Part shown: positions 35,365 through 44,792 of the stretch, one piece after another | Layout of the letters: each line of letters starts with the position of its first letter | How positions within the stretch are numbered: the first letter of the stretch is position 1 | Made by a program: the position numbers and the translations under genes | Assembly (NCBI RefSeq): GCF_001553955.1 | Contig: NZ_CP014236.1 | Span: 1-57,463, forward strand | Length of the DNA: 57,463 bases | Source: Moraxella osloensis | GTDB lineage: Bacteria > Pseudomonadota > Gammaproteobacteria > Pseudomonadales > Moraxellaceae | Direction: 5' to 3' | Notes under the pieces: generated by a model | Databases searched by the model: none | What the model was told of the DNA's origin: nothing | Seen by the model: the letters and a program-made list of their open reading frames with translations, nothing else

Positions 35365-35425
35365 AAATTTTAGCTCTGTTAAATAGCAGTCAACACTTAA
35401 CGGAAATAAATTTTTAGGAAAACAT

Positions 35426-36016
35426 ATGAAATTTTTATTGGGTGCGCTCTTTACCGTATTTGTGGCAATCGTTGGCGCGTTTGCGATTGTCACCAGTGGC
35501 GTTGTCAATGTGGGAGCAGACCAAGAGCATAGCCCAATGATTTTTAGCTTTTTGGAAACCGCTCGCAATCGTTCCATAGCAAATGCCAGTAAAGATATTG
35601 TGGTACCAGATTTAGAGAAGGTCGATATCAGCTCTGGGGGCGCGGACTATAAGGATATGTGTGCAGGTTGTCACTTATCTCCGGGAGTGGACAAAACTGA
35701 CTTTAGCGAAAACTTATATCCAAAGCCACCTAACTTCACTAAGGCTGAGATCGTCAAACGTTATCAAACAGCGGACGGTGCAAAGCAAAGCTTTTGGGCA
35801 ATCAAACACGGAATTATGGCTTCGGGAATGCCTGCATGGGGCGCCTCTCATGATGACGCTAGAATGTGGGCAATGGTTGCTTTTATCAGATCGTTACCTA
35901 AATTAGATGAAGCTCAGTACACGATGCTAACCACTAGGATAGATGGCGATATGATGGACATGTCATTTGATGGTGATATGAATATGTCGGATGATGGATC
36001 TGGAATGCAGCATTAA
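35426..36016 (+). CDS. Membrane-anchored c-type cytochrome with Met-rich tail
   Basis: 196 aa. An uncleaved N-terminal membrane segment (about 2-25) holds a periplasmic mono-heme domain with Cys79-Ala-Gly-Cys82-His83. The likely axial Met is in GIMASGMPAWG (about 130-140). The C-terminal tail is Asp/Met-rich (DGDMMDMSFDGDMNMSDDG), unusual for a cytochrome and suited to copper binding. It is 61 nt downstream of the small Met-rich gene. It could pass electrons from CopA copper oxidation, or be reduced itself by copper; both are inference. Confidence 0.8.
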   Translation: MKFLLGALFTVFVAIVGAFAIVTSGVVNVGADQEHSPMIFSFLETARNRSIANASKDIVVPDLEKVDISSGGADYKDMCAGCHLSPGVDKTDFSENLYPKPPNFTKAEIVKRYQTADGAKQSFWAIKHGIMASGMPAWGASHDDARMWAMVAFIRSLPKLDEAQYTMLTTRIDGDMMDMSFDGDMNMSDDGSGMQH

Positions 36017-36181
36017 TACTTTCTAGATATGAAAGCCTGCTAACTCACGGTTGTCGCTATCACCAATGTAGTACTGAACAGTGCTGCATTTAATGTTTTT
36101 AGTTAAGTACATAAGAATTCAAATATAGGGTGTAAGTTTTTAGAATAGCGAGCATAACAATAGACGTTTAGGAGTAATTTA

Positions 36182-36820
36182 ATGAGACATTACACACATG
36201 TGTTTTCTAATGGACATAACTGGTTATCCGGTCGTGTCCTTTTATTGGTGGTGACATCGTCACTCTCGTTAACGCTAGCCGCTTGCAGCCAATCTAATAT
36301 CAGTGGCTCTGATTCTCAACCAGTAAAGGTTGAACAGTCTGCTGCCCAGAATGCACAAGTACAGAATGAAAGTTCTGCTCCTGCAAATGCTCCCGTTAAC
36401 AGCTCGTCATCATTACTCAAAAACGTCTCAGCCACGGTTTATAAAGATGCCAACTGCGGCTGCTGCAAAGAGTGGGTAGGCTATGCAGAAGGTAATGGAT
36501 TAAACGCAACCACGCACGATGTTGCAGATCTATCCTTATTTAAGGAGCGTTATGGCGTACCACAGCAAATGCGTTCTTGTCATACCACCGTTACCACCGA
36601 CGGTTTTGTCTTTGAAGGGCATGTCCCTGCTAAACACATGGCTGAATTCTTAGCAAATCCTCCTGCACAAGCTATTGGACTTGCTGTACCGAATATGCCG
36701 GTTGGTAGCCCAGGTATGGAGTATGAAGGTAAATTCATGCCTTATAAGGTAATGCAGCTTAATAAAGACGGCACCACAGAAGTCTATGCCGCTATTGAGT
36801 CTCCTCAGCAGCAGCTGTAG
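36182..36820 (+). CDS. DUF411-family metal-binding lipoprotein
   Basis: 212 aa. A lipoprotein signal ends in LTLAAC with lipid-anchor Cys35. A Ser/Ala/Asn-rich linker (about 40-80) leads to the DUF411 domain, with Cys92, Cys94 and Cys95 in NCGCCKEW and further ligands in MRSCHTTV. Family members occur in copper and silver loci (CopG-like). They are proposed to bind or convert periplasmic copper. The linker length is typical for an outer- or inner-membrane-anchored domain. AGGAG-like ribosome-binding site (TTTAGGAGTAA) before ATG. Confidence 0.87.
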   Translation: MRHYTHVFSNGHNWLSGRVLLLVVTSSLSLTLAACSQSNISGSDSQPVKVEQSAAQNAQVQNESSAPANAPVNSSSSLLKNVSATVYKDANCGCCKEWVGYAEGNGLNATTHDVADLSLFKERYGVPQQMRSCHTTVTTDGFVFEGHVPAKHMAEFLANPPAQAIGLAVPNMPVGSPGMEYEGKFMPYKVMQLNKDGTTEVYAAIESPQQQL

Positions 36821-36914
36821 TGTTGGCTTAGATGTGAATAGATTCTGTTAAATATCGAAAATATTATAACTATAAGCTTAACCACCATCTCTCAAATTAA
36901 ATTAGGTCATCATT

Positions 36915-38621
36915 ATGAATAAACAGAACATACTGAACCGCCGACGTTTTTTAACCGGATCCTCTGCTGTCCTTGGTGCCTCCTTGATGCCGACTATTGC
37001 TAGTAGCGCATTGGGACAATCGAGTCGCTCAGGCAGTCAGGGCGCTACGATTAATAGTGATCAAAACGTTCATAAAGTACCTGTATTGACCGGCAAAGAG
37101 TTTGATTTATACGTCAGTAAACAGTCCGTTATTGTGAACGGCAAAAAGAGCATGGCGACGCTCATCAATGATTCACTACCAGCACCGACGCTAAAAATGC
37201 GTGAAGGCGATACGGTGGTGATACGTGTTCATAACCAGATGGATGAATCAACCTCTATTCATTGGCACGGACTACTAGTACCGTTTGAGATGGACGGGGT
37301 GCCGGGCATTAGCTTTGATGGTATTCCTGCGCACAGCACCTTTACTTATAAATTCAAATTAAAACAATCAGGCACTTATTGGTATCACTCACACAGTGGG
37401 TTCCAAGAACAAACCGGTATGCTGGGTGCCATTGTGATTGAACCTAAAGGGCGTGAGCGTCATCCTATCGACGAAGACCATGTGATCGTGCTTAGCGATT
37501 GGACCAGCCGCAACCCGCATAATCTCTTGAAGCTGCTCAAACAGCGCGCCGACTTTGACAACTACCATCTACCAGACTTCAAAAAATTGCTTGCTGATAT
37601 TGCCGAAACGGATCTGAAAACCGCGTTTGATAAGCGCAAAATGTGGAATCAGATGCGCATGATGCCCACTGATTTTACGGACTTGTCGGGTGAAAACACA
37701 TTTACCTACCTTATCAATGGCAAAACGACCGCAGCTAATTGGGCACAAATCGTCAAAGCAGGACAGCGCGTTAAATTACGCTTTATCAATGCCTCAGCAC
37801 AAACTATCTTTGATGTGCGCATACCCGGTCTCAAAATGACTGTGGTGGCAACCGATGGCATTGATGTCGCCCCAGTTGCGATTGATGACTTTCGCATAGG
37901 CGTGGCTGAAACCTATGATGTCATTGTCACCCCGACCAAAGATGCGCATACCATATTTGCCCAAAACATAGACCGTTCGGGCTATGTCGCAGCAACGCTT
38001 GCCACCAAAGAAGGTGCTCGTGCGGCAACGCCTGCTATGGACAAAATTGAATGGCTCACCATGGCAGATATGATGGGTGCTATGGGTGCTAATGGTTATA
38101 AAGCTAAGCACGCTAAAACAGAATATGACTTTAAGTCTGATATGCGTGTGGACAGTCCACGTATGAACCTTGACGATCCAGGTATCAACCTGCGCAATAT
38201 TAATAGAGAGGTATTGAATTATAGTCAGCTACGCTCTGTCGATGAGGCAATATTTGCGGAGCAGCGCAAGCCTACCCGAGAGATCGAGCTACATTTAACC
38301 GGTAACATGGAGCGCTATATTTGGGCGTTTGATGGGGTTAAGTTCAGTGAGGCCACGCCGGTCAATATTAAGCCGAATGAGCGCGTCCGTATCACCTTAG
38401 TCAATGACACAATGATGAATCATCCGATGCATTTACATGGGATGTGGAGCGATTTGCGCATGCCTAACGGCGAGTTTCAGGTGCGCAAGCATACTATTAT
38501 GGTGCAACCGGCACAAAAAATTAGCTTTGATGTCACAGGAGAAGCTGGTCGATGGGCATGGCATTGTCATCTGCTCTATCACATGGAAGCCGGTATGTTT
38601 AGAGAAGTGGCGGTCGTTTAA
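36915..38621 (+). CDS. copA: Tat-exported multicopper oxidase CopA
   Basis: 568 aa, three-cupredoxin periplasmic copper oxidase. A Tat signal is at the start (NRRRFLTGSSAVLGASL, twin Arg in RRRF). Copper sites: HWHG and YWYHSHSG (type 2/3, about 117 and 157), HPMHLHG (about 500) and HCHLLYHMEAGM (type 1, about 550). It oxidises Cu(I) to the less toxic Cu(II). The same cluster carries tatABC, which would export the folded enzyme. CopB follows, as in other cop operons. It is shorter in the central Met-rich region than Pseudomonas CopA; here those repeats are in CopB instead. Confidence 0.95.
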   Translation: MNKQNILNRRRFLTGSSAVLGASLMPTIASSALGQSSRSGSQGATINSDQNVHKVPVLTGKEFDLYVSKQSVIVNGKKSMATLINDSLPAPTLKMREGDTVVIRVHNQMDESTSIHWHGLLVPFEMDGVPGISFDGIPAHSTFTYKFKLKQSGTYWYHSHSGFQEQTGMLGAIVIEPKGRERHPIDEDHVIVLSDWTSRNPHNLLKLLKQRADFDNYHLPDFKKLLADIAETDLKTAFDKRKMWNQMRMMPTDFTDLSGENTFTYLINGKTTAANWAQIVKAGQRVKLRFINASAQTIFDVRIPGLKMTVVATDGIDVAPVAIDDFRIGVAETYDVIVTPTKDAHTIFAQNIDRSGYVAATLATKEGARAATPAMDKIEWLTMADMMGAMGANGYKAKHAKTEYDFKSDMRVDSPRMNLDDPGINLRNINREVLNYSQLRSVDEAIFAEQRKPTREIELHLTGNMERYIWAFDGVKFSEATPVNIKPNERVRITLVNDTMMNHPMHLHGMWSDLRMPNGEFQVRKHTIMVQPAQKISFDVTGEAGRWAWHCHLLYHMEAGMFREVAVV

Positions 38622-38652
38622 GCAAATCTTTGATGGTTAAGTGAGAGATGAG

Positions 38653-39822
38653 ATGAAAATACATAAAGTAGGTTTACGGTTCGCCGGGGTATCATCATTG
38701 GTATTACTAGCATCATCATTTGCTAATGCTGCTGACCCGTCCACGGTTAAAAAAGACATAACTATGTCAGGCATGGACCATGGCTGTATGGATATGTCAG
38801 GCATGGACCATAGCAAAATGGATATGTCAGGCATGGACCATGGCTGTATGGATATGTCAGGCATGGACCATGGCAAAATGGATATGTCAGGTATGGACCA
38901 TGGCAGCATGGATATGTCAGGCATGGATCATAGCAAAATGGATATGTCAGGCATGGACCATGGCAGTATGGATATGTCAGGTATGGACCATGGCAGTATG
39001 GATATGTCAGGTATGGACCATGGCAGTATGGATATGTCAGGTATGGACCATGGCAGTATGGATATGTCAGGCATGGACCATGGCAAAATGGATATGTCAG
39101 GTATGCAAGGTGGTAAAGCTCCAGCTGATGCTCGCAGTCCTGACTATTCAAACGGCGTTCCCTATGGACGCTATGGTCAGCCTATGATGATGGGTGATAT
39201 GCCGTTATGGGGTGTTTCTGTAGAACAGTTGGGCTATCAGTTTGATGACGATCAGATTAACTATGAGGTGGATGCTTGGTATGGAAAAGATGAGCGACGC
39301 CTAGCTGTACGCAGCGAAGGTAGTGTTCAGACTAAGGACGATAAAAAAATTGATAGTCTGACCTCACTGGCTTATTGGAAGCCGCTAAGTATTTTTTGGA
39401 ATGGTGAAGCAGGTGTCGCTTATGATACCAAAAACGATAAGGCTGCCCTTATGGCGGGTATCGTAGGTACTGCACCATACTTTGTTGAAACAGATGCAAG
39501 AGCCTATCTCTATACTGATGGTCAAGTACGTCTTGACTTAGGTACGGCATATGAGTGGCGTTTGACTCAGCGTTGGGTTGTCAGACCAGAAGTAGGGCTG
39601 ACAGCCTTTAGTAAAGACGATACTGACAATCATATCACCAAGGGATTCAATGAATTAGAGACTGAAGTTAGACTGACTTATGAAACCTTAGGTCGTCAAC
39701 TTGCACCTTACGTCGGTGTGAGCTATGAGACGGCTCTTGGCAGTGCGCGTGGCCAGCGGCGTCAAGAAAATAAATCGGTTGATAGCAGTAGTTTGACTGC
39801 GGGGGTTACATTCTGGTTCTAA
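38653..39822 (+). CDS. copB: Outer-membrane copper resistance protein CopB with Met/His repeats
   Basis: 389 aa. A signal peptide (cleaved about residue 25 after ANA) is followed by eleven 10-residue repeats of the form MDHG[S/K/C]MDMSG (about 41-150). Then comes the CopB domain with MPLWGVSVEQLGYQFDDDQINYEVDAWYGKDERRL and a predicted beta-barrel with C-terminal Phe (TFWF). It sequesters copper at the outer membrane. The start at 38653 is chosen over GTG 38641 since MKIHK begins a normal signal peptide and GAGAG precedes it. It is 31 nt after copA. Confidence 0.92.
   Translation: MKIHKVGLRFAGVSSLVLLASSFANAADPSTVKKDITMSGMDHGCMDMSGMDHSKMDMSGMDHGCMDMSGMDHGKMDMSGMDHGSMDMSGMDHSKMDMSGMDHGSMDMSGMDHGSMDMSGMDHGSMDMSGMDHGSMDMSGMDHGKMDMSGMQGGKAPADARSPDYSNGVPYGRYGQPMMMGDMPLWGVSVEQLGYQFDDDQINYEVDAWYGKDERRLAVRSEGSVQTKDDKKIDSLTSLAYWKPLSIFWNGEAGVAYDTKNDKAALMAGIVGTAPYFVETDARAYLYTDGQVRLDLGTAYEWRLTQRWVVRPEVGLTAFSKDDTDNHITKGFNELETEVRLTYETLGRQLAPYVGVSYETALGSARGQRRQENKSVDSSSLTAGVTFWF
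38773..39102 (+). repeat. Eleven 30-bp tandem repeats in copB
   Basis: Eleven exact 30-bp units each encode MDHxxMDMSG. Units differ mainly in the two residues after MDH (Gly-Cys, Ser-Lys, Gly-Lys, Gly-Ser). Repeats 7-10 are nearly identical, which points to recent expansion by unequal recombination or slippage. They keep long open frames in other frames and on the other strand as a side effect. Confidence 0.95.
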
Positions 39823-39849
39823 CATTATTAAAATAATAAGGGGTATATT

Positions 39850-40335
39850 ATGAATACTTCAAATCAAGGTAACATGAATCATCAACAGGGCATGAATCCT
39901 TAAGTGAAGTTCACTTTGATGATTCTTACGTCTACGATTGTAATGTTTATCATGATGTATTTTAATACCTATCAGCTGGATCATGTTTATTTTAGTGAAA
40001 CCAGAGCCTATATGGCATTATATATGGGCGCAGTCATGGCGATTATCATGCTCGCCTTTATGAGCAATATGTATAAAAAGACTAAGATTAATTTACTGGT
40101 TTATGGGGTAAATGTGGTGCTGTTTGCCGTTGGGCTGTGGGGCGTGCGCTCTCAAGCAACGGTTGATCAAGTCGATTGGATGCAAGCCATGATACCTCAT
40201 CACTCGATTGCTATTTTAACCAGTTCGCGCGCTGATATTGAAGATCCACGAGTACGAGATTTAGCGGATGGCATTATAGAAGCACAAAAACGTGAAATTG
40301 CTGAGATGCAAGCGCTTCTTGAAGAGCTCGAATAG
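39850..40335 (+). pseudogene. DUF305-family membrane protein with an early stop
   Basis: The frame opens at ATG 39850 (MNTSNQGNMNHQQGMNP) and hits TAA at 39901-39903, then runs on from GTG 39904 for 143 aa. That stretch has three hydrophobic segments and the DUF305 signature WMQAMIPHHSIAILTSS near its middle, with DLADGIIEAQKREIAEM at the end. DUF305 proteins bind copper through His/Met-rich segments in copper loci. The split Tyr-like codon implies one base change to a stop. Translation could restart at the GTG next to the stop, so the product may survive without its leader. Confidence 0.75.
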
Positions 40336-40638
40336 ACGGCTATATATAGAGGTATGGCAAGCTAAGAAATTGATTATGAAAAAATGGTGATACCTGGTAT
40401 CAGCGCTATAGTCTTCGCTGGTACCTTTACCTTAAAAGGACAGATTGCACAGATAATTAATGTGATTTTTTACCTACCCCTTCAACTGCAGTAACTGCTC
40501 TTTGTTTTACTGTTCTTATTTCAAAACCTCTTATTCCTATATCGAAATGTTCAATATCTGTCGATTGCTATTTTTGAGTGATAGTGCTTTAAGAGTTGTA
40601 CTTATTATCAATATTTATTGTCTTCAAGGAGTGGTTTT
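40336..40638. other. Intergenic region before the copper ATPase
   Basis: 303 bp with no gene. It contains short inverted words (TACCTGGTA near 40390, GGTACC near 40425) and an AT-rich stretch before the ATPase ribosome-binding site AAGGAG. A separate promoter for the ATPase is plausible. I see no clear CopR-type hexamer pair here. Confidence 0.5.
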
Positions 40639-43029
40639 ATGAAACATATTGCCGATGAAAAATCTATCAAAGGTGGTCAGTACGATAAAGTACCGGAAAA
40701 TTATAGCGGTACGGTCTATATTTGTCCTATGCATCCAGAAGTAAGAGATGTTGAAAAAAGTGACTGCCCAATATGTGGCATGTTTCTTAAACCTGAAGAC
40801 GAAGTTGCTAAAGATGATAGTCACGCTAGCTGTCATGGAAAGGATACTGATAGTAGCGGAGTAAAATCTGTTAAAGGCGGTAAATACGATAAAGTACCTG
40901 CTGATTACGATGGCACGGTATATACCTGTCCTATGCATCCTGAAGTGAGAGACGTTAGAAATAGCGGTTGTCCGATATGTGGTATGGCGCTTGAGCCCGA
41001 AACGCTTACTATCGGTGAAGAGGACACCTCAGAGCTTGACGACATGACTCGTCGTTTTTGGATATGTACCGTGTTGACTGTACCGCTATTAATATATGTT
41101 ATGAGCGGTATGTTTGGAGTTGACTTTAGTCAGTATGGTATACCTTCACAGGTTTTACAATGGGCTGAGTTGGTGCTTGCGACACCTGTAGTGCTTTGGG
41201 GGGCCGCCCCGTTTTTCGTTCGTGGCTGGCAATCTATAAAAAGCCGCAATCTTAATATGTTTACTTTGATTGCGATAGGCGTAGGCGCTGCTTATGTTTT
41301 TAGTATTGTCGCGACCTTTTTTCCCAATATTTTCCCAGACAGTTTTAGAGACGCTAGTGGTCAAGTCGGAGTCTACTATGAAGCAGCAGCTGTCATTGTA
41401 ACCTTAGTATTGTTGGGTCAAGTATTAGAGCTCAAAGCCAGAAGCCAAACTTCAGGTGCGATTCGAGCATTGCTTGAGCTAGCTCCACCGACTGCAAGAC
41501 GTGTTGACGAAAACGGAGAAGAGATCGAAGTCTCGCTTGATGAGGTTGTCAGTGGCGATAAGTTACGGGTTAGACCAGGTGAGAAGTTGCCCGTAGACGG
41601 TACAGTGATCGATGGTAATAGTAATGTTGATGAATCAATGGTAACGGGTGAACCAATCCCTGTATCAAAAGTAGCAGGAGATACAGTGACTGGTGGTACG
41701 GTAAATGGCACCGGAACGCTATTAGTCGAAGCGGTCAATGTTGGAGCAGATTCAGTATTATCTAAAATTGTACAAATGGTTGCTGAAGCCCAGCGTAGCC
41801 GCGCACCTATACAGAAATTGGTAGATAAGGTAGCTGGGTGGTTCGTACCGATCGTGCTTATTTGCTCCGTCATTACCTTTATTGTCTGGGCGATATTCGG
41901 CCCTGAGCCCGCTATGACCTATGCTTTGGTTAACGCGATTGCGGTACTGATTATTGCTTGTCCTTGTGCCCTTGGTCTAGCGACGCCGATGTCCATTATG
42001 GTTGGTACCGGCAAAGGCGCGCAAAACGGCGTCCTCATCAAAAATGCTGAAGCGTTAGAGAGGATGGAAAAAGTCGATACCATTGTCGTCGACAAGACCG
42101 GAACACTGACCGCTGGTAAGCCCGAGCTTACCGCAATTGATGCGCAGGTAGGTCAAGATGAAGACGAGTTCCTCGCATTGGTAGCCTCAGTAGAAAGCGC
42201 TAGCGAGCATCCTTTAGCAGAAGCTATCGTTAGAGCAGCTCAAGAAAGATCACTCATTATTCCTAAAGCTACTGACTTTAATTCGACTACTGGCGAAGGC
42301 GTACAAGCCGTGGTCGATGGTAAGAAAGTCGCTATTGGTAACTCTAAGCTTATGGAAAGCCTAAATAGTTTTGATAATGAGCTGTCCACTAAAGCTGATG
42401 TCCGTAGAAAAGACGGTGAAACGGTAATGTTTGTGGCTATAGACGGTAAAGCTGCTGGTATTATTTCAGTTGCTGACCCTATTAAACCAAGCACTAAAGA
42501 GGCTATTTCACTGCTTCATGACGCAGGTTTAAAAGTTGTGATGCTAACCGGTGACAACGAAAAAACCGCGCAGGCAGTCGCCAATAAACTAGGTATTGAT
42601 GAAGTTTATGCGGATGTCTCACCAGAGGATAAAAACCGTATCGTCAAAGAAATGCAAGACAGCGGTAAATTGGTCGCTATGGCGGGTGATGGTATCAACG
42701 ACGCACCAGCGCTAGCGCAAGCTAATGTTGGTATCGCTATGGGAACCGGTACCGATGTGGCGATGGAGAGTGCGGGCATTACCCTGCTAAAAGGTGATTT
42801 AATGGGCATTGCCAAAGCTTATAAGCTTAGCCACGCCACCATGCGCAATATCAGACAGAATCTGTTTTTTGCCTTTATCTACAATGCACTTGGTGTTCCT
42901 ATTGCCGCAGGTGTGCTCTATCCCATATTTGGGATTCTGCTCAGTCCGATGATAGCAGCGGCAGCGATGAGCTTGTCGTCATTCTCGGTGATTGCTAACG
43001 CGCTGCGATTGCGCCGTTTGAAACTATAA
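40639..43029 (+). CDS. Cu(I)-exporting P1B-type ATPase with twin N-terminal metal-binding domains
   Basis: 796 aa inner-membrane pump. The N-terminus has two copies of a YHS/heavy-metal-binding-type domain (each TVY[I/T][10 protein letters not shown]...CPICGM, about 27-50 and 95-118) in place of HMA domains. The P-type core has CPC ([13 protein letters not shown], about 440), DKTGT (about 484), and [10 protein letters not shown] (about 680). Eight membrane segments are expected. The start at 40639 has AAGGAG 8 nt before it. This is the SilP/CopF layout known in periplasm-linked copper and silver islands. Copper export is supported by the neighbours. Confidence 0.93.
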   Translation: MKHIADEKSIKGGQYDKVPENYSGTVYICPMHPEVRDVEKSDCPICGMFLKPEDEVAKDDSHASCHGKDTDSSGVKSVKGGKYDKVPADYDGTVYTCPMHPEVRDVRNSGCPICGMALEPETLTIGEEDTSELDDMTRRFWICTVLTVPLLIYVMSGMFGVDFSQYGIPSQVLQWAELVLATPVVLWGAAPFFVRGWQSIKSRNLNMFTLIAIGVGAAYVFSIVATFFPNIFPDSFRDASGQVGVYYEAAAVIVTLVLLGQVLELKARSQTSGAIRALLELAPPTARRVDENGEEIEVSLDEVVSGDKLRVRPGEKLPVDGTVIDGNSNVDESMVTGEPIPVSKVAGDTVTGGTVNGTGTLLVEAVNVGADSVLSKIVQMVAEAQRSRAPIQKLVDKVAGWFVPIVLICSVITFIVWAIFGPEPAMTYALVNAIAVLIIACPCALGLATPMSIMVGTGKGAQNGVLIKNAEALERMEKVDTIVVDKTGTLTAGKPELTAIDAQVGQDEDEFLALVASVESASEHPLAEAIVRAAQERSLIIPKATDFNSTTGEGVQAVVDGKKVAIGNSKLMESLNSFDNELSTKADVRRKDGETVMFVAIDGKAAGIISVADPIKPSTKEAISLLHDAGLKVVMLTGDNEKTAQAVANKLGIDEVYADVSPEDKNRIVKEMQDSGKLVAMAGDGINDAPALAQANVGIAMGTGTDVAMESAGITLLKGDLMGIAKAYKLSHATMRNIRQNLFFAFIYNALGVPIAAGVLYPIFGILLSPMIAAAAMSLSSFSVIANALRLRRLKL

Positions 43030-43109
43030 TTCTGGTACGGTAAAAAGTGTTCTAAAGCACACTGACACATACTGGTCTAAACAAGATCACAAAATATAAG
43101 GATACCGTT

Positions 43110-43394
43110 ATGGGCAGCTTTTCTATTACACATTGGCTGATTTTATTGGTCGTAGTGGTGGTCGTATTTGGTACTGCCAAGCTTAAAAATGCAGGTAAAG
43201 ATTTAGGCGGTGCGGTGAAGGGTTTTAAAGAAGCGGTCAAAGATGAAGAACCCGAGAATGCTCGCAAAAATCATGTGCTTAGCCATGAAAATAGTACGCC
43301 AGCTGCAAGTAATGATTTAAATACGCGTGTAGGTAATCAGGCTGATGATATGGAAATCAGCCCTATTTCCACTGATGACCAGCCTAAAGTATGA
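43110..43394 (+). CDS. tatA: Sec-independent translocase subunit TatA
   Basis: 94 aa. A short N-terminal membrane segment ([16 protein letters not shown]) is followed by the amphipathic helix [23 protein letters not shown]. This is the TatA pattern with its FG hinge. The tail is polar. It is the first of three Tat genes, 80 nt after the copper ATPase. A tatABC set inside a cop island suggests export of folded CopA. Confidence 0.93.
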   Translation: MGSFSITHWLILLVVVVVVFGTAKLKNAGKDLGGAVKGFKEAVKDEEPENARKNHVLSHENSTPAASNDLNTRVGNQADDMEISPISTDDQPKV

Positions 43395-43449
43395 AGCGCG
43401 CCGCTTATAAATAGCGGCACTAAGTAGTCTATTAATATATGTGACTGTT

Positions 43450-43836
43450 ATGTTTGATATTGGGTTTTCCGAATTACTCTTGTTTGGCGTCATTGCTTTA
43501 ATCGTATTGGGCCCAGAAAAACTGCCGCAAGCCGCACGTACCGCTGGGCAATGGTATGCCAAACTGCGCCGTACAGTATCCACCCTACAATCTGAAATAG
43601 AAGCTGAGCTTGATCTAGCTGAAACACGTCAACAAATGCAAAATGAACTTGCGAAAATCCGTCAGACCGAGTCGGATATGAAGCGCGAATTAGCAGAAAT
43701 GCGTGGCAGTATGCAAAAGTTTGAGCAGTCACAGAACCAAAGCCTAGACGCTTCACATCAGTCAATCACCCCTTATGATAAAGACCATCAACAGAATACT
43801 ACCTCCTCGTTCATTAAACAGGAGGCGGATCAGTGA
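43450..43836 (+). CDS. tatB: Sec-independent translocase subunit TatB
   Basis: 128 aa. The N-terminus MFDIGFSELLLFGVIALIVLGPEKLP is the TatB hallmark (Glu in the membrane segment, GPEKLP hinge). A long helix follows (AARTAGQWYAKLRRTVSTLQSEIEAELDLAETR). The start at 43450 is preferred over GTG 43441 because TatB proteins begin MFDIG. It receives Tat substrates together with TatC. tatC starts within its last codon (4-nt overlap). Confidence 0.93.
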   Translation: MFDIGFSELLLFGVIALIVLGPEKLPQAARTAGQWYAKLRRTVSTLQSEIEAELDLAETRQQMQNELAKIRQTESDMKRELAEMRGSMQKFEQSQNQSLDASHQSITPYDKDHQQNTTSSFIKQEADQ

Positions 43837-44702
43837 GCCTATTTAAACGGCAAAAAAGTCGACAAGAAAAAATAACAGATATAGAGTTTGAGGCGCCAAC
43901 AGATACAACACAGAATAGTGAGTCTGGAGATACGTTAGGTACGCTTGGCGATATGCCTATTACCGGACATTTAATCGAGCTGCGTACGCACTTAATAAGA
44001 ATATGCGTGGTCGTCTTAATTATATTCTTAGTATTGGTGGGATTTTCACGCGAGCTTTATAATCTTTTATCAGACCCATTAGTGGCGCAGTTACCCATCA
44101 ATTCGACCATGATTGCCACTGATATAACGTCAAACTTTATGGCACCCATTCGCTTAACGATATTCGTCGCCGCATTTTTAGCAATGCCTTATATCCTGTA
44201 TCAAATTTGGTCATTTGTAGCTTCCGGCTTATATAAAAAAGAGAAGAAAATTGCCATTCCTGTACTGCTATCTTCGATATTTCTATTTTATGCGGGTGTT
44301 GCTTTTTCCTACTTTGTCGTACTCAAAGGGGTATTGAAATTTTTTATTATGTTCGCTCCGCAGAACGTTATACCAATGACCGATATTGACAGTTATCTGA
44401 GCTTTGCCCTCAAGCTATTTATGGTGTTTGGACTGACTTTTGAGATTCCAGTGGTTACCTTATTGCTGATAATGGCCGGAATCGTTTCTACTCAAATTTT
44501 AGAAGATAAGCGTCGTTATATCATAGTCGGCTGTTTTGGGATCGCCGCGGTAGTGACACCGCCTGATGGTGTATCAATGCTGTTGTTGGCGATTCCTATG
44601 TGGCTATTATTTGAGCTGGGTTTACTCTTAGCAAAGATATTAATTAAAAATGAACGGAATAATGATTTAGTCTCAGGGAATGAAACATTAGAAAGTAGCT
44701 AG
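43833..44702 (+). CDS. tatC: Sec-independent translocase subunit TatC
   Basis: 289 aa. Six membrane segments. The start of the Tat domain, MPITGHLIELRTHLIR, and the FxxxxxFxAP-like ITSNFMAPIRLT segment are typical. The motif FGLTFEIPVVTLLLI and the later VVTPPDGVSMLLLAIPMWLLFE are conserved. It begins with GTG overlapping the tatB stop. The first about 45 residues form a cytosolic extension, longer than E. coli TatC (258 aa). TatC recognises the twin-Arg signal, here most likely that of CopA. Confidence 0.94.
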   Translation: MSLFKRQKSRQEKITDIEFEAPTDTTQNSESGDTLGTLGDMPITGHLIELRTHLIRICVVVLIIFLVLVGFSRELYNLLSDPLVAQLPINSTMIATDITSNFMAPIRLTIFVAAFLAMPYILYQIWSFVASGLYKKEKKIAIPVLLSSIFLFYAGVAFSYFVVLKGVLKFFIMFAPQNVIPMTDIDSYLSFALKLFMVFGLTFEIPVVTLLLIMAGIVSTQILEDKRRYIIVGCFGIAAVVTPPDGVSMLLLAIPMWLLFELGLLLAKILIKNERNNDLVSGNETLESS

Positions 44703-44792
44703 CACTACTTAAACACGCCAAGAACCTTTTTTACTTTTTACTTTTTACTAGAGTATGTCAGCGTGAGTACTCTACTTAGCGACGGACTCTAA

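Noticed and set aside
38637..39187. Three long frames on both strands over copB (288-390 nt)
   Set aside because: They arise from the 30-bp periodicity of the copB repeats; the CopB frame has the signal peptide and domain.
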